From: Ilumatobacter coccineus YM16-304
GTDB lineage: Bacteria > Actinomycetota > Acidimicrobiia > Acidimicrobiales > Ilumatobacteraceae
DNA length: 64,000 nt
Assembly: GCF_000348785.1 (NCBI RefSeq)
Contig: NC_020520.1
Location: forward strand, 682,001 to 746,000
Direction: 5' to 3'
Both the position numbers and the translations under genes were made by a program. The notes under the pieces are model-generated. The model saw only the letters and a list, made by a program, of their open reading frames with translations, did no database searches and was not told where the DNA came from. Below, piece by piece: positions 25,302 to 33,708 of this stretch (the first letter of the stretch is position 1; the number at the start of each line of letters is the position of its first letter).

Positions 25302-25931
25302 ATGTTCCGCAAGAAGCCCGCACCGCCCCCAGCCCCCGAAGAGTGCCTGCCGGGGCGCGACACGCCGATCTCCGTGCCCGCCGAGCATTTCGTCAACGGC
25401 AACCCACTCGTCGGCCCGTGGCCCGATGGTCACGACACGCTCGTCGTCGGCATGGGCTGCTTCTGGGGCGCCGAACGCTTCTTCTGGCAGATGGACGGCG
25501 TCTACACCACGGCGGCCGGGTACGCCGGTGGCACCACGCCCAACCCCACCTACGAAGAGACCTGCACGTCGATGACGGGGCACACCGAGGCGGTGCTGAT
25601 CGTGTTCGATCCGTCGGTGGTGAGCCTCGAAGAACTGCTCGCGGTGTTCTGGGAGAACCACGACCCGGTCCAGTACATGGGTCAGGGCAACGACATCGGC
25701 AGCCAGTACCGGTCGGCGATCTACACCAACTCCGACGAGCAGTTCGCCGTCGCGCAGGCCTCGCGTGAGAAGTACCAGGCGAAGCTGACCGAGGGTGGGT
25801 TCGGTGAGATCACCACCGAGATCGCGCCGGTCGGCGAGTTCTACTACGCCGAGCCGTACCACCAGCAGTACCTCGCCAAGAACCCCGGCGGCTACTGCAA
25901 CCACGGCTTCTGCCAGGTCTCCTACGCCTGA
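25302..25931 (+). CDS. msrA: Peptide-methionine (S)-S-oxide reductase MsrA
   Basis: A 209-residue enzyme that repairs methionine-S-sulfoxide. The catalytic motif GCFWGAE has Cys53; resolving cysteines are at the C-terminus in GYCNHGFCQ. The ~45-residue N-terminal extension before the core ([17 protein letters not shown]) is typical of the longer MsrA form. ATG 25302 follows a GAAGGGA site. It is followed by two tandem hairpins that probably terminate both it and the convergent LLM gene. Confidence 0.96.
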   Translation: MFRKKPAPPPAPEECLPGRDTPISVPAEHFVNGNPLVGPWPDGHDTLVVGMGCFWGAERFFWQMDGVYTTAAGYAGGTTPNPTYEETCTSMTGHTEAVLIVFDPSVVSLEELLAVFWENHDPVQYMGQGNDIGSQYRSAIYTNSDEQFAVAQASREKYQAKLTEGGFGEITTEIAPVGEFYYAEPYHQQYLAKNPGGYCNHGFCQVSYA

Positions 25932-25948
25932 CCACCCGCCAGCCCGCC

Positions 25949-26022
25949 GCTTGTTTCCCTCGGTCCCGGTCGAAAAGAAACAAGCGCTTGTTTCCCTCGG
26001 ACCGGGTCGAAAAGAAACAAGC
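25949..26022. terminator. Tandem pair of 37-bp hairpins between convergent genes
   Basis: Two directly adjacent 37-base units (25949-25985 and 25986-26022), each with a 9-bp stem GCTTGTTTC / GAAACAAGC. They lie exactly between the msrA stop and the LLM stop. The units differ at only two bases, suggesting recent duplication. A bidirectional terminator is likely. Confidence 0.75.
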
Positions 26023-26024
26023 GG

Positions 26025-26933
26025 TCAGCTGTAGGCGTCGAAGAGTTCGGCGAGTGCCTTGTTCTGGCCGCCCGATGTCGACGACGGCACCAGGATCGGT
26101 GCGGTGAGGCCGGCGTCGAACCAGGCCTCGACGCCCTCACGAACTCGGTCGACCGGGCCCGAGAGCGTGCAGTCGTCGAGCCACTCGTCGCTCATCGCAG
26201 CGAACACGGCGTCACGGTCGCCGGCGTCGAGCGCGGCGCTCACTGCGGCCATCTCGGCGTCGTAGCCGGCGTCGATCCAGTAGTTGCGGTAGTTCGGCAG
26301 CGCCACATAGCCCTGCAGGGTCTTGCGGTTGCGAGCGCGAGCCGCCTCGATGTCGTCGTCGATCACCGTCGGGATCATGTTGCCGATCCAGAAGCCGTCG
26401 TCACGCCGGTCGGTCGGCACCAGCCCGATCGAGTGCTCCATCCGGCTGCGCGAGCCGTTGGCCCACACGGCGCCATCGCCGACCTCGACCGACAGGCCGA
26501 CCATCTTGTCGCGCAGGGTGGCGAGCACGATGTCGGGCAGGTCGCCCATCTGCTCGGCGCTCGCACGCATCGTCGAGACGTACTCGCGCATGTCGCTCAG
26601 CGGCTTGCCGGTCTCGACGCCGAGTCGCTTGATGACCGGACCGTGCGTGACGCCGATGCCCAGGCGGAATCGACCCTCGGCGATCTCGTGGAGGTAGGTG
26701 GCCGACGTGGCCAACGCCATCGGGTGTTGCAGGTAGATCGGTTGGATCGACGTGCCGAACTCGATCGTGTTGGTGGCGTGGGCGATCGACAGGCACAGCC
26801 CCATCGCATCGCCGAAGCTGGGGCAGTAGATGCCGGAGAACCCGCGTCGCTCGATGTCGACGGCGAGTTCGACGGTGGTCGCACGTCGTCCGGGAACGGC
26901 GACGAGGGAGACGGCAGGCATACGTTCGGTCAT
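26025..26933 (-). CDS. LLM class flavin/F420-dependent oxidoreductase
   Basis: A 302-residue luciferase-like TIM-barrel enzyme: GFSGIYCPSFGDAMGLCLSIAHAT near the N-terminus, FGTSIQPIYLQHP, and RFRLGIGVTHGPVIKRLGV matching the LLM cofactor loop. Actinobacterial members mostly use F420. The substrate is unknown. The stop lies beside tandem hairpins shared with msrA. Two further LLM genes are found at 42.7 and 59.6 kb. Confidence 0.87.
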   Translation of the reverse strand: MTERMPAVSLVAVPGRRATTVELAVDIERRGFSGIYCPSFGDAMGLCLSIAHATNTIEFGTSIQPIYLQHPMALATSATYLHEIAEGRFRLGIGVTHGPVIKRLGVETGKPLSDMREYVSTMRASAEQMGDLPDIVLATLRDKMVGLSVEVGDGAVWANGSRSRMEHSIGLVPTDRRDDGFWIGNMIPTVIDDDIEAARARNRKTLQGYVALPNYRNYWIDAGYDAEMAAVSAALDAGDRDAVFAAMSDEWLDDCTLSGPVDRVREGVEAWFDAGLTAPILVPSSTSGGQNKALAELFDAYS

Positions 26934-27105
26934 GGCTCGAACCTAGTGTCGCCCTCCTCGCCGGTCGGCAGCCTCGGTGTCGCACGGATGTCGCCGCCGC
27001 CGCTGATCGTGACGGGATGCTCGCATCGGCGGCGCTGGCGCTGATTGCTCGCCGTCGACGGAAACGGCGGGGCAGTCGGCCGGTCGCCTGTGGGAAGCTC
27101 GGTCG

Positions 27106-27651
27106 ATGGAGGAGGAGCACACACCGATCGTGATCCGGCCGGAGTCGTCGGATGACCACTCGGTGATTCGCGACGTGGTGGCTGCCGCCTTCGACTCAGA
27201 CGTGGAAGCCGACCTCGTCGACCGGATTCGAGCATCACCCGAGTACGTGCCGGACATGGCGCTCGTGGCCGAGGTCGACGGCGACGTGGTCGGGCACGTG
27301 ATGGTGAGCGGCGCCGTGCTGCGCAGCGCGATGACCGATCGACGGATCAGCATGCTGTCGCCGCTGTCGGTGCGGCCCGACCGCCAGCGAGCCGGCGTCG
27401 GCAGCGCGCTCGTGCGTGCTGTGCTCGCCCTCGCCGACGAGCGTGGCGAGCCGCTCGTGGTGGTCGAAGGGAGCCCCGATTACTACCGACGTTTCGGATT
27501 CGAACACTCGGCCTCGCACGGCATCGAGATCGACCTTCCCGACTGGGCACCTCCCGAGGCGGAGCAGGTCGATCTGCTGAGCTCGTTTGATCCCGACGAC
27601 GCGACGCTCCGCGGCAAGGTGATCTATCCCCCGGCCTTCGATGGTGTGTGA
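27106..27651 (+). CDS. GNAT family N-acetyltransferase (YhbS-like)
   Basis: A 181-residue acetyltransferase. The acetyl-CoA loop is VRPDRQRAGVGSALV (motif A, R/QxxGxG/A) and motif B includes VVVEGSPDYYRRFGFE, the hallmark of the YhbS/COG3153 group. The acceptor is unknown. ATG 27106 is followed by three Glu codons. The 170-base gap upstream, divergent from the LLM gene, should hold its promoter. Confidence 0.92.
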   Translation: MEEEHTPIVIRPESSDDHSVIRDVVAAAFDSDVEADLVDRIRASPEYVPDMALVAEVDGDVVGHVMVSGAVLRSAMTDRRISMLSPLSVRPDRQRAGVGSALVRAVLALADERGEPLVVVEGSPDYYRRFGFEHSASHGIEIDLPDWAPPEAEQVDLLSSFDPDDATLRGKVIYPPAFDGV

Positions 27652-27844
27652 GCGCCGGCGTGGACACTCGGAGCTGCCGTCTCACTCGTCGTCATCGCCT
27701 GCACCGCGCCGTCCGTGGATGCCGATCTGCCGTCGAGCACGTGTTGAAATCGGCCTGCCCGAGACGTGCGTCATCGGTTGCGACGAGGTCGTCATCGTCC
27801 CGTCCGACGCCGTCGACGGACGGCCCGTCGGCTGCCTCGGCTAG
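27652..27844 (+). pseudogene. Possible frameshifted small lipoprotein remnant
   Basis: Directly after the acetyltransferase stop, and in the same frame, the DNA reads as a hydrophobic stretch ending in a lipobox (LVVIAC) and a typical lipoprotein linker (TAPSVDADLPSST), then meets a stop. Switching frame there gives RVEIGLPETCVIGCDEVVIVPSDAVDG up to TAG at 27842-27844. The two pieces together look like one short lipoprotein broken by an indel and lacking a start. High GC makes chance matches possible, so this is tentative. An intact 67-codon frame from ATG 27641 also covers the second piece. Confidence 0.3.
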
Positions 27845-28617
27845 CTCCAGCGGACGCGGAAGTTCTGGTTCCAGAAGTTCATGATGTCGGTGTCTCCGCG
27901 CATGTCGATGCTCGACCCAGGTGTGCGATTCCAGAGCCGGACGTAGAGGTCGGATGCCGTTCCGGAGAGCGTGAGGTCGGCTGAGTCACCGTCGCGTGAG
28001 GTCGTGATGGCTTCGGAGCTCATGGTGACGTACCAGTGCTCGCCGGTGTCTTCGGCGTGCACGTGAACCACCTGTGGGCGATCGATGTCGAGCGAGCGCG
28101 GGCGTGGGGTGAATCCACAGAGGAGTTCGTCGAGCATGTCGGTGGCGAAGTGGGGAGCAAAGTGCGCAGTGATGCCGCGCGCCTGCTGAGCGTCGAATCG
28201 GTGAATCGCGATCTCGCTGGCCTGTCGGCGGGCCCACATGGTGAGCGGTGTCGGCGCCGGGAGGAACGTGAAGGCGGCGACGTCGTCGGGTGCTGACGTC
28301 AGCACCTCGATCAGGTTGTCCAGGGTGTCGCGATACCAGGCGACCAGCTCGGTGTCGGCTGGATACTGGCCGCCGTTCGCGAGGTCCGGCCAGTACCGGA
28401 CCAGGTCGGGGAGTTCGTCGACGTCGAGCCAGTCCGACTCCGGAAACGCCACGTTTGCCGCAGCCCACAGGTGGATCATTCCGAGGTGACGCACGAGGTC
28501 GCCCATGTCCCAGTCGGGACAGGGTGCGATCCGCGCGCTCAGCTCGCCGTGCTCAGCGGTCGAGGCGAACAACTCGCCCTCCGTGGCCACGAATCCGATG
28601 TAGTCCGTTACGTCCAT
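27841..28617 (-). CDS. Maleylpyruvate isomerase-family mycothiol-dependent protein
   Basis: A 258-residue protein of the actinobacterial TIGR03083 / MDMPI family: the N-terminal DinB-like four-helix bundle has CPDWDMGDLVRHLG with the His that contributes to the metal site, then ASEIAIHRFDAQ (second His helix), and a C-terminal alpha/beta domain (ADLTLSGTASDLYVRLWNR). Members use mycothiol or act as metal-dependent thiol-linked enzymes. It is divergent from a PadR regulator with a perfect operator in between, so it is the likely PadR target. Confidence 0.88.
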   Translation of the reverse strand: MDVTDYIGFVATEGELFASTAEHGELSARIAPCPDWDMGDLVRHLGMIHLWAAANVAFPESDWLDVDELPDLVRYWPDLANGGQYPADTELVAWYRDTLDNLIEVLTSAPDDVAAFTFLPAPTPLTMWARRQASEIAIHRFDAQQARGITAHFAPHFATDMLDELLCGFTPRPRSLDIDRPQVVHVHAEDTGEHWYVTMSSEAITTSRDGDSADLTLSGTASDLYVRLWNRTPGSSIDMRGDTDIMNFWNQNFRVRWS

Positions 28618-28674
28618 GTGCTGTCCACTTCGTTGGCTGCCGAGCAGCGATCGAATACTGCAACTTGCATGATG

Positions 28675-28701
28675 GACTTTACTGCATCATGCAGTAAAGT
28701 C
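28675..28701. promoter_or_regulatory. Perfect palindromic operator for PadR
   Basis: Two 13-base arms (GACTTTACTGCAT / ATGCAGTAAAGTC) around one C. It lies five bases before the PadR GTG start and 58 bases from the divergent gene start. Long AT-containing dyads of this kind are typical PadR sites, so autoregulation and control of the neighbouring enzyme are likely. Confidence 0.75.
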
Positions 28702-28706
28702 AAGAC

Positions 28707-29354
28707 GTGCCTTCGCGTCTCACCCCATCGTCGTACGCCGTGCTGGGGCTGCTCGCGATCCGGCCGTGGACCGGCTATGAACTCACACAGCAGGCAAAGC
28801 GGAGCCTGCGCTTTGCCTGGCCCAAGTCTGAGCGGTTGTTGTATGCCGAGCCGAAGAAGCTCGTCGCGCACGGGCTCGCCAGCGCGCACCAGGATTCGGT
28901 GGGCCAACGCAACCGCACCATGTACACGATCACCGATGACGGCCGGACAGCGCTGGGAGCGTGGATGGGAACCGTGCCGCAGCCCCCGGTGTTCGAAGCC
29001 GAGGCCCTGGTGCGGCTGCTCTTCGCCGAGAACGGCAGCGTCGACGACCTCGCGGCTGCACTCGATCAGATGGCCGCCGACGCCGCCGAGATGCGCGAGC
29101 AGGTCGCCACGATCAACGCGGGTTACCTCGACGGTCAGCACCCGTTCCCGCAGCGAACGCACCTCTCCGTGCTCTTCGCCACGTTCCAGCTCGAGCTGTT
29201 CGACCTGATCGTCCGATGGGTGGACTTCGCCAAGGCCGAGATCGCGGGGTGGCCCACGACGGAGGGGCTGGGGATGACCGATCGGACCGAGGCCATCCTC
29301 GACAACATCAAGCAACAACGATCCCTCCTCGAAGCGCCGCCCACCACGCGGTGA
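28707..29354 (+). CDS. PadR family transcriptional regulator
   Basis: A 215-residue regulator. The winged helix N-terminus is YAVLGLLAIRPWTGYELTQQAKRSLRFAWPKSERLLYAEPKKLVAHGLAS, the PadR signature in which the Trp/Arg recognition helix contacts DNA. A C-terminal helical dimerisation domain of ~110 residues follows. It starts at GTG 28707 immediately after its presumed operator. PadR proteins are repressors released by phenolic or cationic ligands. Confidence 0.93.
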   Translation: MPSRLTPSSYAVLGLLAIRPWTGYELTQQAKRSLRFAWPKSERLLYAEPKKLVAHGLASAHQDSVGQRNRTMYTITDDGRTALGAWMGTVPQPPVFEAEALVRLLFAENGSVDDLAAALDQMAADAAEMREQVATINAGYLDGQHPFPQRTHLSVLFATFQLELFDLIVRWVDFAKAEIAGWPTTEGLGMTDRTEAILDNIKQQRSLLEAPPTTR

Positions 29355-29621
29355 CGGATTGGACCGAGGGGCTGGGAGTCGGGGAGTCGAGGGGACCCGG
29401 CGACCGCCGTGGGATGCGCCGCCACTCCGCGGTCGCGTCGTGGCCGATGTCTGCACCGGAGCGTGACGTGTTGCGTCGTGTTCGCTCTCGTCGTCCCCCT
29501 GCGTTGCCGGGCTGAATGTGCAGGGGTCGGTGGGGGTGTGAGGAGGCGAGCCGTGGTTCGCCGCGGCCGGAACGGGCACGTTTCTCCAACTCTGTAGCAC
29601 CCCTGTCGTACACTTGTTCGT

Positions 29622-30845
29622 ATGACTCCGGGGGCGATCTTCGAGCGGGCGCAACGCATCGCTCGGGTGCGCGGCGATGCGGCGGCTGGGTCGCCGGCGA
29701 TCCGTCGGGCGATGGTCGACGCTCGCGAAGTGAAGGCATGGGTCGATGCGCAGCTGGCCGGATTGATCGGCCAGCTGTCCGATGTCGAGGCCTTTCCGGA
29801 GGCAGCGATCGCCGACGCCGCGCGATGCTCGCTGGCTCAGGCGAACAAGGATCGCGAGCGCTCCGACACGTTGGCGGAGACTCCGGGGATGGCCGACGCG
29901 TTGGGCGACGGTGCGATCACCGCCGGCCATGTCGATGCGGTCACGCGCGGATCGAAGAAGCTCGACGGGGAGCAGCGCGAGGAGTTCATCGAGCGAGTCG
30001 AGGCACTGGTCGATGTCGCCGCAGCGGCAACGGTCGACCAGTTCTCGAAGCGGCTCGATCTCGAGATCCGTCGGCTGCAGTCGGAGTCGGGCGAGGAGCG
30101 ACTCACCCGGCAGAAGCAGCGCGTGCGAGTGTCGACCTGGACCGACAACGACGGCATGTGGAACATCCGCGGATGCTTCGACCCGGTCACCGGCATCGCG
30201 CTGACGTCGAAGCTCGACAACGCGATCCAATCGTTGTTCTCCGAGCGGGTCCCCGAGCACTGTCCGTCTGACCCGGTCGAGAAGAACAAGTTCCTCGCCG
30301 CCCACGCACTCGCCCGACTCGTCGAGGGCAGCGCCGGATCGGGGCAGGCCGGACGCCCGGAGTTCGTCGCGGTGATCGATGCAACCGAGCCGGTCGGCGG
30401 CGGTGCCGACGGGCCGCGGGTCGACTGGCCGATTCCGGTCGAGGTGCCGGGTCGTGTGCTCGCGGAGATGATCGGCACCGATGACGTGGCGGGCGTTGTC
30501 GTCCGCAACGGCGTCGTCGTGCATGCGCCGGGCCGCCTCGATCTGGGTCGGGCAACCCGCTTGGCCAATCGGGCACAGCGGCGAGCGTTGCGAGGTCTGT
30601 ATTCGTGTTGCGCCATCCCGGGGTGTGCGGTCCGCTACGACCGCTGCAAGCTGCATCACATCGTGTGGTGGCGCCACGGCGGTCGCACCGATCTCGACAA
30701 TCTGCTGCCGGTGTGCGCGGCGCATCACGCCAAGATCCACCACAGCGGCTGGGTCGTCGAGCTCGGACCCCATCGGGAGTTGACGCTCACCTTGCCCGAC
30801 GGTCAGGTCATGAATACCGGCCCTCCCAGACGCAACGCCGCCTGA
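29622..30845 (+). CDS. DUF222 / 13E12-repeat-type HNH endonuclease domain protein
   Basis: A 407-residue protein of the actinobacterial DUF222 (13E12) group. Helical residues 20-160 form DUF222, and a C-terminal HNH module carries CAIPGCAVRYDRCKLHHI followed by LDNLLPVCAAHHAKIHH, giving zinc cysteines and the catalytic HH/N/H residues. Such proteins are multi-copy and mobile in actinobacterial genomes; their target is unknown. No flanking inverted repeats were found. The 266 bases upstream hold no gene. Confidence 0.9.
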   Translation: MTPGAIFERAQRIARVRGDAAAGSPAIRRAMVDAREVKAWVDAQLAGLIGQLSDVEAFPEAAIADAARCSLAQANKDRERSDTLAETPGMADALGDGAITAGHVDAVTRGSKKLDGEQREEFIERVEALVDVAAAATVDQFSKRLDLEIRRLQSESGEERLTRQKQRVRVSTWTDNDGMWNIRGCFDPVTGIALTSKLDNAIQSLFSERVPEHCPSDPVEKNKFLAAHALARLVEGSAGSGQAGRPEFVAVIDATEPVGGGADGPRVDWPIPVEVPGRVLAEMIGTDDVAGVVVRNGVVVHAPGRLDLGRATRLANRAQRRALRGLYSCCAIPGCAVRYDRCKLHHIVWWRHGGRTDLDNLLPVCAAHHAKIHHSGWVVELGPHRELTLTLPDGQVMNTGPPRRNAA

Positions 30846-31121
30846 GTGCGGCGGTCGGACCCCGGCGTCAGAGTTTCAACGATCGGTCGGCGAGTTGGCG
30901 GCGACGCGTGCTCCGACCACGTCGCATCGTGGTTCGGCGACGTCGCTCGACCGCGCCCCGACGCAACGGGCTCCGACATGCCAAGCCATGACCCGATCTG
31001 GTCTGAACTGGCCGGGGGCCGACCGACCGGGATTGATCCGACCGGCCTGACGTGGGCTGGCCGGACTTGCTCGGCGACGATACGTGGGATCGGTCGGGAG
31101 TTCGGTTTCCCGGCGGGAGGT
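30846..31121. other. Gap without a supported gene
   Basis: About 275 bases between the HNH gene and a 19-bp tandem repeat. Open frames cross it on both strands, but none has a ribosome-binding site or recognisable product, and the codon-position GC pattern is not gene-like. Nothing further seen. Confidence 0.5.
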
Positions 31122-31197
31122 GCCAGCGATGAGGCTCGTTGCCAGTGATGAGGCTCGTCGCCAGTGATCAAGCTCGTTGCCGGTGATCAGGCTCGTT
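31122..31197. repeat. 19-bp tandem repeat, four units
   Basis: Units begin at 31122, 31141, 31160 and 31179 with consensus GCCAGTGATSAGGCTCGTT (S = G or C; one to three changes each). The fourth unit contains the stop codon of the cbiZ-like gene (31187-31189). Confidence 0.85.
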
Positions 31198-31909
31198 GGG
31201 CGGTGATGCCGGCAGTCGTGGCGTCGTAGACCGCGAGGGCGAGGCGCGATCCCCACGTCGACAGCGGCCCACCGAACTGCTCGGCCGGCCCGTCGGGCGC
31301 GCACACGATCGCCACCGCATCGCTCGCAGTCCCGGTCCCGTCGACCCCGGCATCGAGCAGCGCCTGCACCTTCGCCTCGGTCGCGGTCGAGACTGCATTG
31401 ACCAGCGCAGCATCGGTCAGCCGAGTGGGGAGTGACACGATCAGGTTGATCGTGCCGGGCCGACGGGCGGTGGCGACCTCGGGTCTGAACTCGGCATCGG
31501 CCGGCGATCGGCGCGCGTCCGGTCGGGGCTCGTCGCGTCGGGCCGACGGGTCGGCAGCCCACACCGGACGGCTCACGCCGACGGTCGCGCAGGCAACCGC
31601 TCCATCGACGTCGGCCGTCTGGAATGCGCTGACGGCGACCGCCGTCATCATGGCGAGGCCTCGACCCTGCAACCCGAGGCGGTCGGAGGTGTCGAGAAGA
31701 TGCTGGTCGGGGTCGTAGCGCGAGTAGTCGTCGTCGACGGTCATGTTGAGCGCCCACGACACCGAACCGATGCCGCCGCCCACGATCGACGAACTGATCC
31801 CGCGCCGTACGGACGCGAAGCGCCACACGAGGCAGAGTCCGGGAGCGCCTGGCGACCCGTCGATCTCGAGCACCTCGGGCAGGGCGATGGGGATCGCGTC
31901 GTCGTCCAC
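31187..31909 (-). CDS. cbiZ: Adenosylcobinamide amidohydrolase (CbiZ)
   Basis: A 240-residue enzyme of cobalamin salvage that removes the aminopropanol arm of adenosylcobinamide to give cobyric acid. Family motifs are SSIVGGGIGSVSWALNM, VDDDYSRYDPDQHL, INLIVSLPTRLTDAALVNAV, TEAKVQALLDAGVDGTGTASDAVAI and FGGPLSTWGSRLALAVY. Start GTG 31909. No other cobalamin gene is in the window. Upstream is a 340-base low-complexity tract; the stop is embedded in a tandem repeat. Confidence 0.88.
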   Translation of the reverse strand: MDDDAIPIALPEVLEIDGSPGAPGLCLVWRFASVRRGISSSIVGGGIGSVSWALNMTVDDDYSRYDPDQHLLDTSDRLGLQGRGLAMMTAVAVSAFQTADVDGAVACATVGVSRPVWAADPSARRDEPRPDARRSPADAEFRPEVATARRPGTINLIVSLPTRLTDAALVNAVSTATEAKVQALLDAGVDGTGTASDAVAIVCAPDGPAEQFGGPLSTWGSRLALAVYDATTAGITAQRA

Positions 31910-31989
31910 CCGAGCAGTCTGCGCTTCGCACCCGGCCGCTCCACCCGAAACTCACCGAGCCCTGCACCCGGCACCGACACGAACACTGA

Positions 31990-32330
31990 ACACTGAGCTG
32001 CCAGGCACCGAGTCGCCGAGACGGCGAGCACCCTGACGCCGCGCACCGAACGCTCAGATGCCGAGCACCGAGACGCCGAGCATCGAGACGCTGAGACGCC
32101 GAGAACTGAGCACCGGGATACCGGGATGTCGAGCACCGAACGCTCAGATGCCGAGCATCGAGCATCGAGCATCGAGCATCGAGCACCGGGACGCCGAGAA
32201 CTGAGCGTCGGGATGCCGAGCACCGGGACGCCGAGACGACGGGCACCGAGACGCGAGCATCGAGCGCTCAGATGCCGAGAACGAGAACGGAGCACCGAGA
32301 ACGGCGCGCCGGGGCGCCGAGCGGACAACC
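31990..32330. repeat. Degenerate low-complexity repeat tract
   Basis: About 340 bases made of interleaved short units such as GAGCATC (four in a row near 32154-32181), GAGCACCGGGACGCC and CGAGACGCC. A longer 25-base segment recurs at 32043 and 32133. Frames are open on both strands, but the product would be repetitive and no start or ribosome-binding site is evident. It is located between the starts of two divergent genes (cbiZ and an MFS transporter), so promoters for both must lie in or at the edges of it. Confidence 0.8.
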
Positions 32331-32373
32331 GACCGATCGTCAGGCGGGCCGAGTCGGTACCGTCCGATGCTGG

Positions 32374-33612
32374 ATGGTCGAGACACTGGGAGCGCGAGCC
32401 GAGCGGGTCGGAGAACGGCGCGCGTGGCCGATCGTCGCCATCGCGACGATGTGCAGCGCGTTCCCCGCGTTTCTGACCGGTGCGCTCGGCGTGCAGTTGC
32501 GCGACGACGTCGGCCTCTCGGCCACGCAGGTCGGATTGGCGATGGGCACGTCGTTCACGTTCGCCGCCGTGCTGTCGGCGCCGATGGGACGTCTCGCCGA
32601 ACGCCTCGGCCCGCGCCGCGCGTTCCGGATCGGTGTGTCGACGTCGGCACTGTCGATGCTCCTGATCGCCGCATGCGCCCGCAGCTTCTGGCAGTTCTGC
32701 CTCCTGCTCGCGCTGGCCGGTATGGCCAACGCACTCAATCAACCGTCGGCCAACCTGATGCTCAGCACGCACATCAGCGCTCGACGACTCGGCTTCGCCC
32801 TCGCCACCAAACAGTCGGGCATGCCTGCGGCAGCGCTGTTGGGCGGCGCCGCCGTGCCGGCGATCGCGCTGACCCTGGGCTGGCAGTGGGCCTACGTCGT
32901 CGCCGCGGGCATCGCCATCGTCGCGGCTGCTGCTCTTCCGGCCGACACCGCCGCTCGGCGAGCGATCACGTCCACCAGGACCACGGCGCCGCGAGCCGAA
33001 GCCGGTCGTCCCGACCTCGGTACGAAGCTGTTGGCGCTCTATGCCGTTGTCGGATTCCTCGGGGCCACCAACGCCGGCGCGATGGTCGGCTTCATCACGA
33101 GCGGCGCCGAAGCGTCGGGCGTGAGTCCGGGTGCCGCCGGCCTCGTCCTCAGCCTCGGTTCGCTGGTCGGCGTCATCAGCCGACTCGTGCAGGGCCTCGA
33201 AGTCGACCGACGCGGCATCCTGCCGATTCAACGCCTCGTGTGGCTCTACGGCCTCGGCGGCCTCGGCGTGCTGGTGCTCGCCGTCGACGTGCCGCTCACC
33301 TACGCGATCGCACCGATTCCGGCGTTCGCGTTCGGCTGGGCGTGGCCGGGGCTGTTCAACCTGTCGGTCATGCGCAACAACCCGTCGGCGCCTGCGGCGG
33401 CGACCGGCATCAGCCAGGTCGGCGTGTTCGCCGGCGCGGCGCTCGGCCCGGCACTCGGTGGCGTCATCATCGACAACGGCAGCTACCGAGCGCTCTGGAT
33501 CTTCGGCGCGGTCACCCTCCTGACCGGTTCGGCGCTGGCGATGTATCTCCGGTCGAGAATTCGTGCCAACCGGATCTCGACCGAAGCGGCGATCGCCGAC
33601 TCGCCGGGCTGA
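32374..33612 (+). CDS. MFS transporter
   Basis: A 412-residue, 12-span major facilitator. The cytoplasmic loop between spans two and three reads GRLAERLGPRRAFR, the conserved MFS signature. The C-terminal half contains GISQVGVFAGAALGPALGGVIID, typical of CynX/NarK-like or drug transporters. ATG 32374 was chosen because the preceding bases belong to the repeat tract. Substrate unknown. Confidence 0.85.
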   Translation: MVETLGARAERVGERRAWPIVAIATMCSAFPAFLTGALGVQLRDDVGLSATQVGLAMGTSFTFAAVLSAPMGRLAERLGPRRAFRIGVSTSALSMLLIAACARSFWQFCLLLALAGMANALNQPSANLMLSTHISARRLGFALATKQSGMPAAALLGGAAVPAIALTLGWQWAYVVAAGIAIVAAAALPADTAARRAITSTRTTAPRAEAGRPDLGTKLLALYAVVGFLGATNAGAMVGFITSGAEASGVSPGAAGLVLSLGSLVGVISRLVQGLEVDRRGILPIQRLVWLYGLGGLGVLVLAVDVPLTYAIAPIPAFAFGWAWPGLFNLSVMRNNPSAPAAATGISQVGVFAGAALGPALGGVIIDNGSYRALWIFGAVTLLTGSALAMYLRSRIRANRISTEAAIADSPG

Positions 33613-33708
33613 CCGGGCAGACTCTCCGATGATGAATCGAGCAGGTGATCGAGTCGAGCAAGGCGCCGTGATCGGCGCCGGGTGCAGCGCCGTGAATCGA
33701 GCCGTGTC

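Noticed and set aside
29622-30845. Group I intron or homing element around the HNH gene
   Set aside because: The gene is a DUF222/13E12-type protein; no interrupted host gene, intron core or target repeat was seen beside it.
30846-31148. 100-codon open frame after the HNH gene
   Set aside because: It starts directly at the HNH stop without a ribosome-binding site, its residues match no family, and it runs into the 19-bp repeat.
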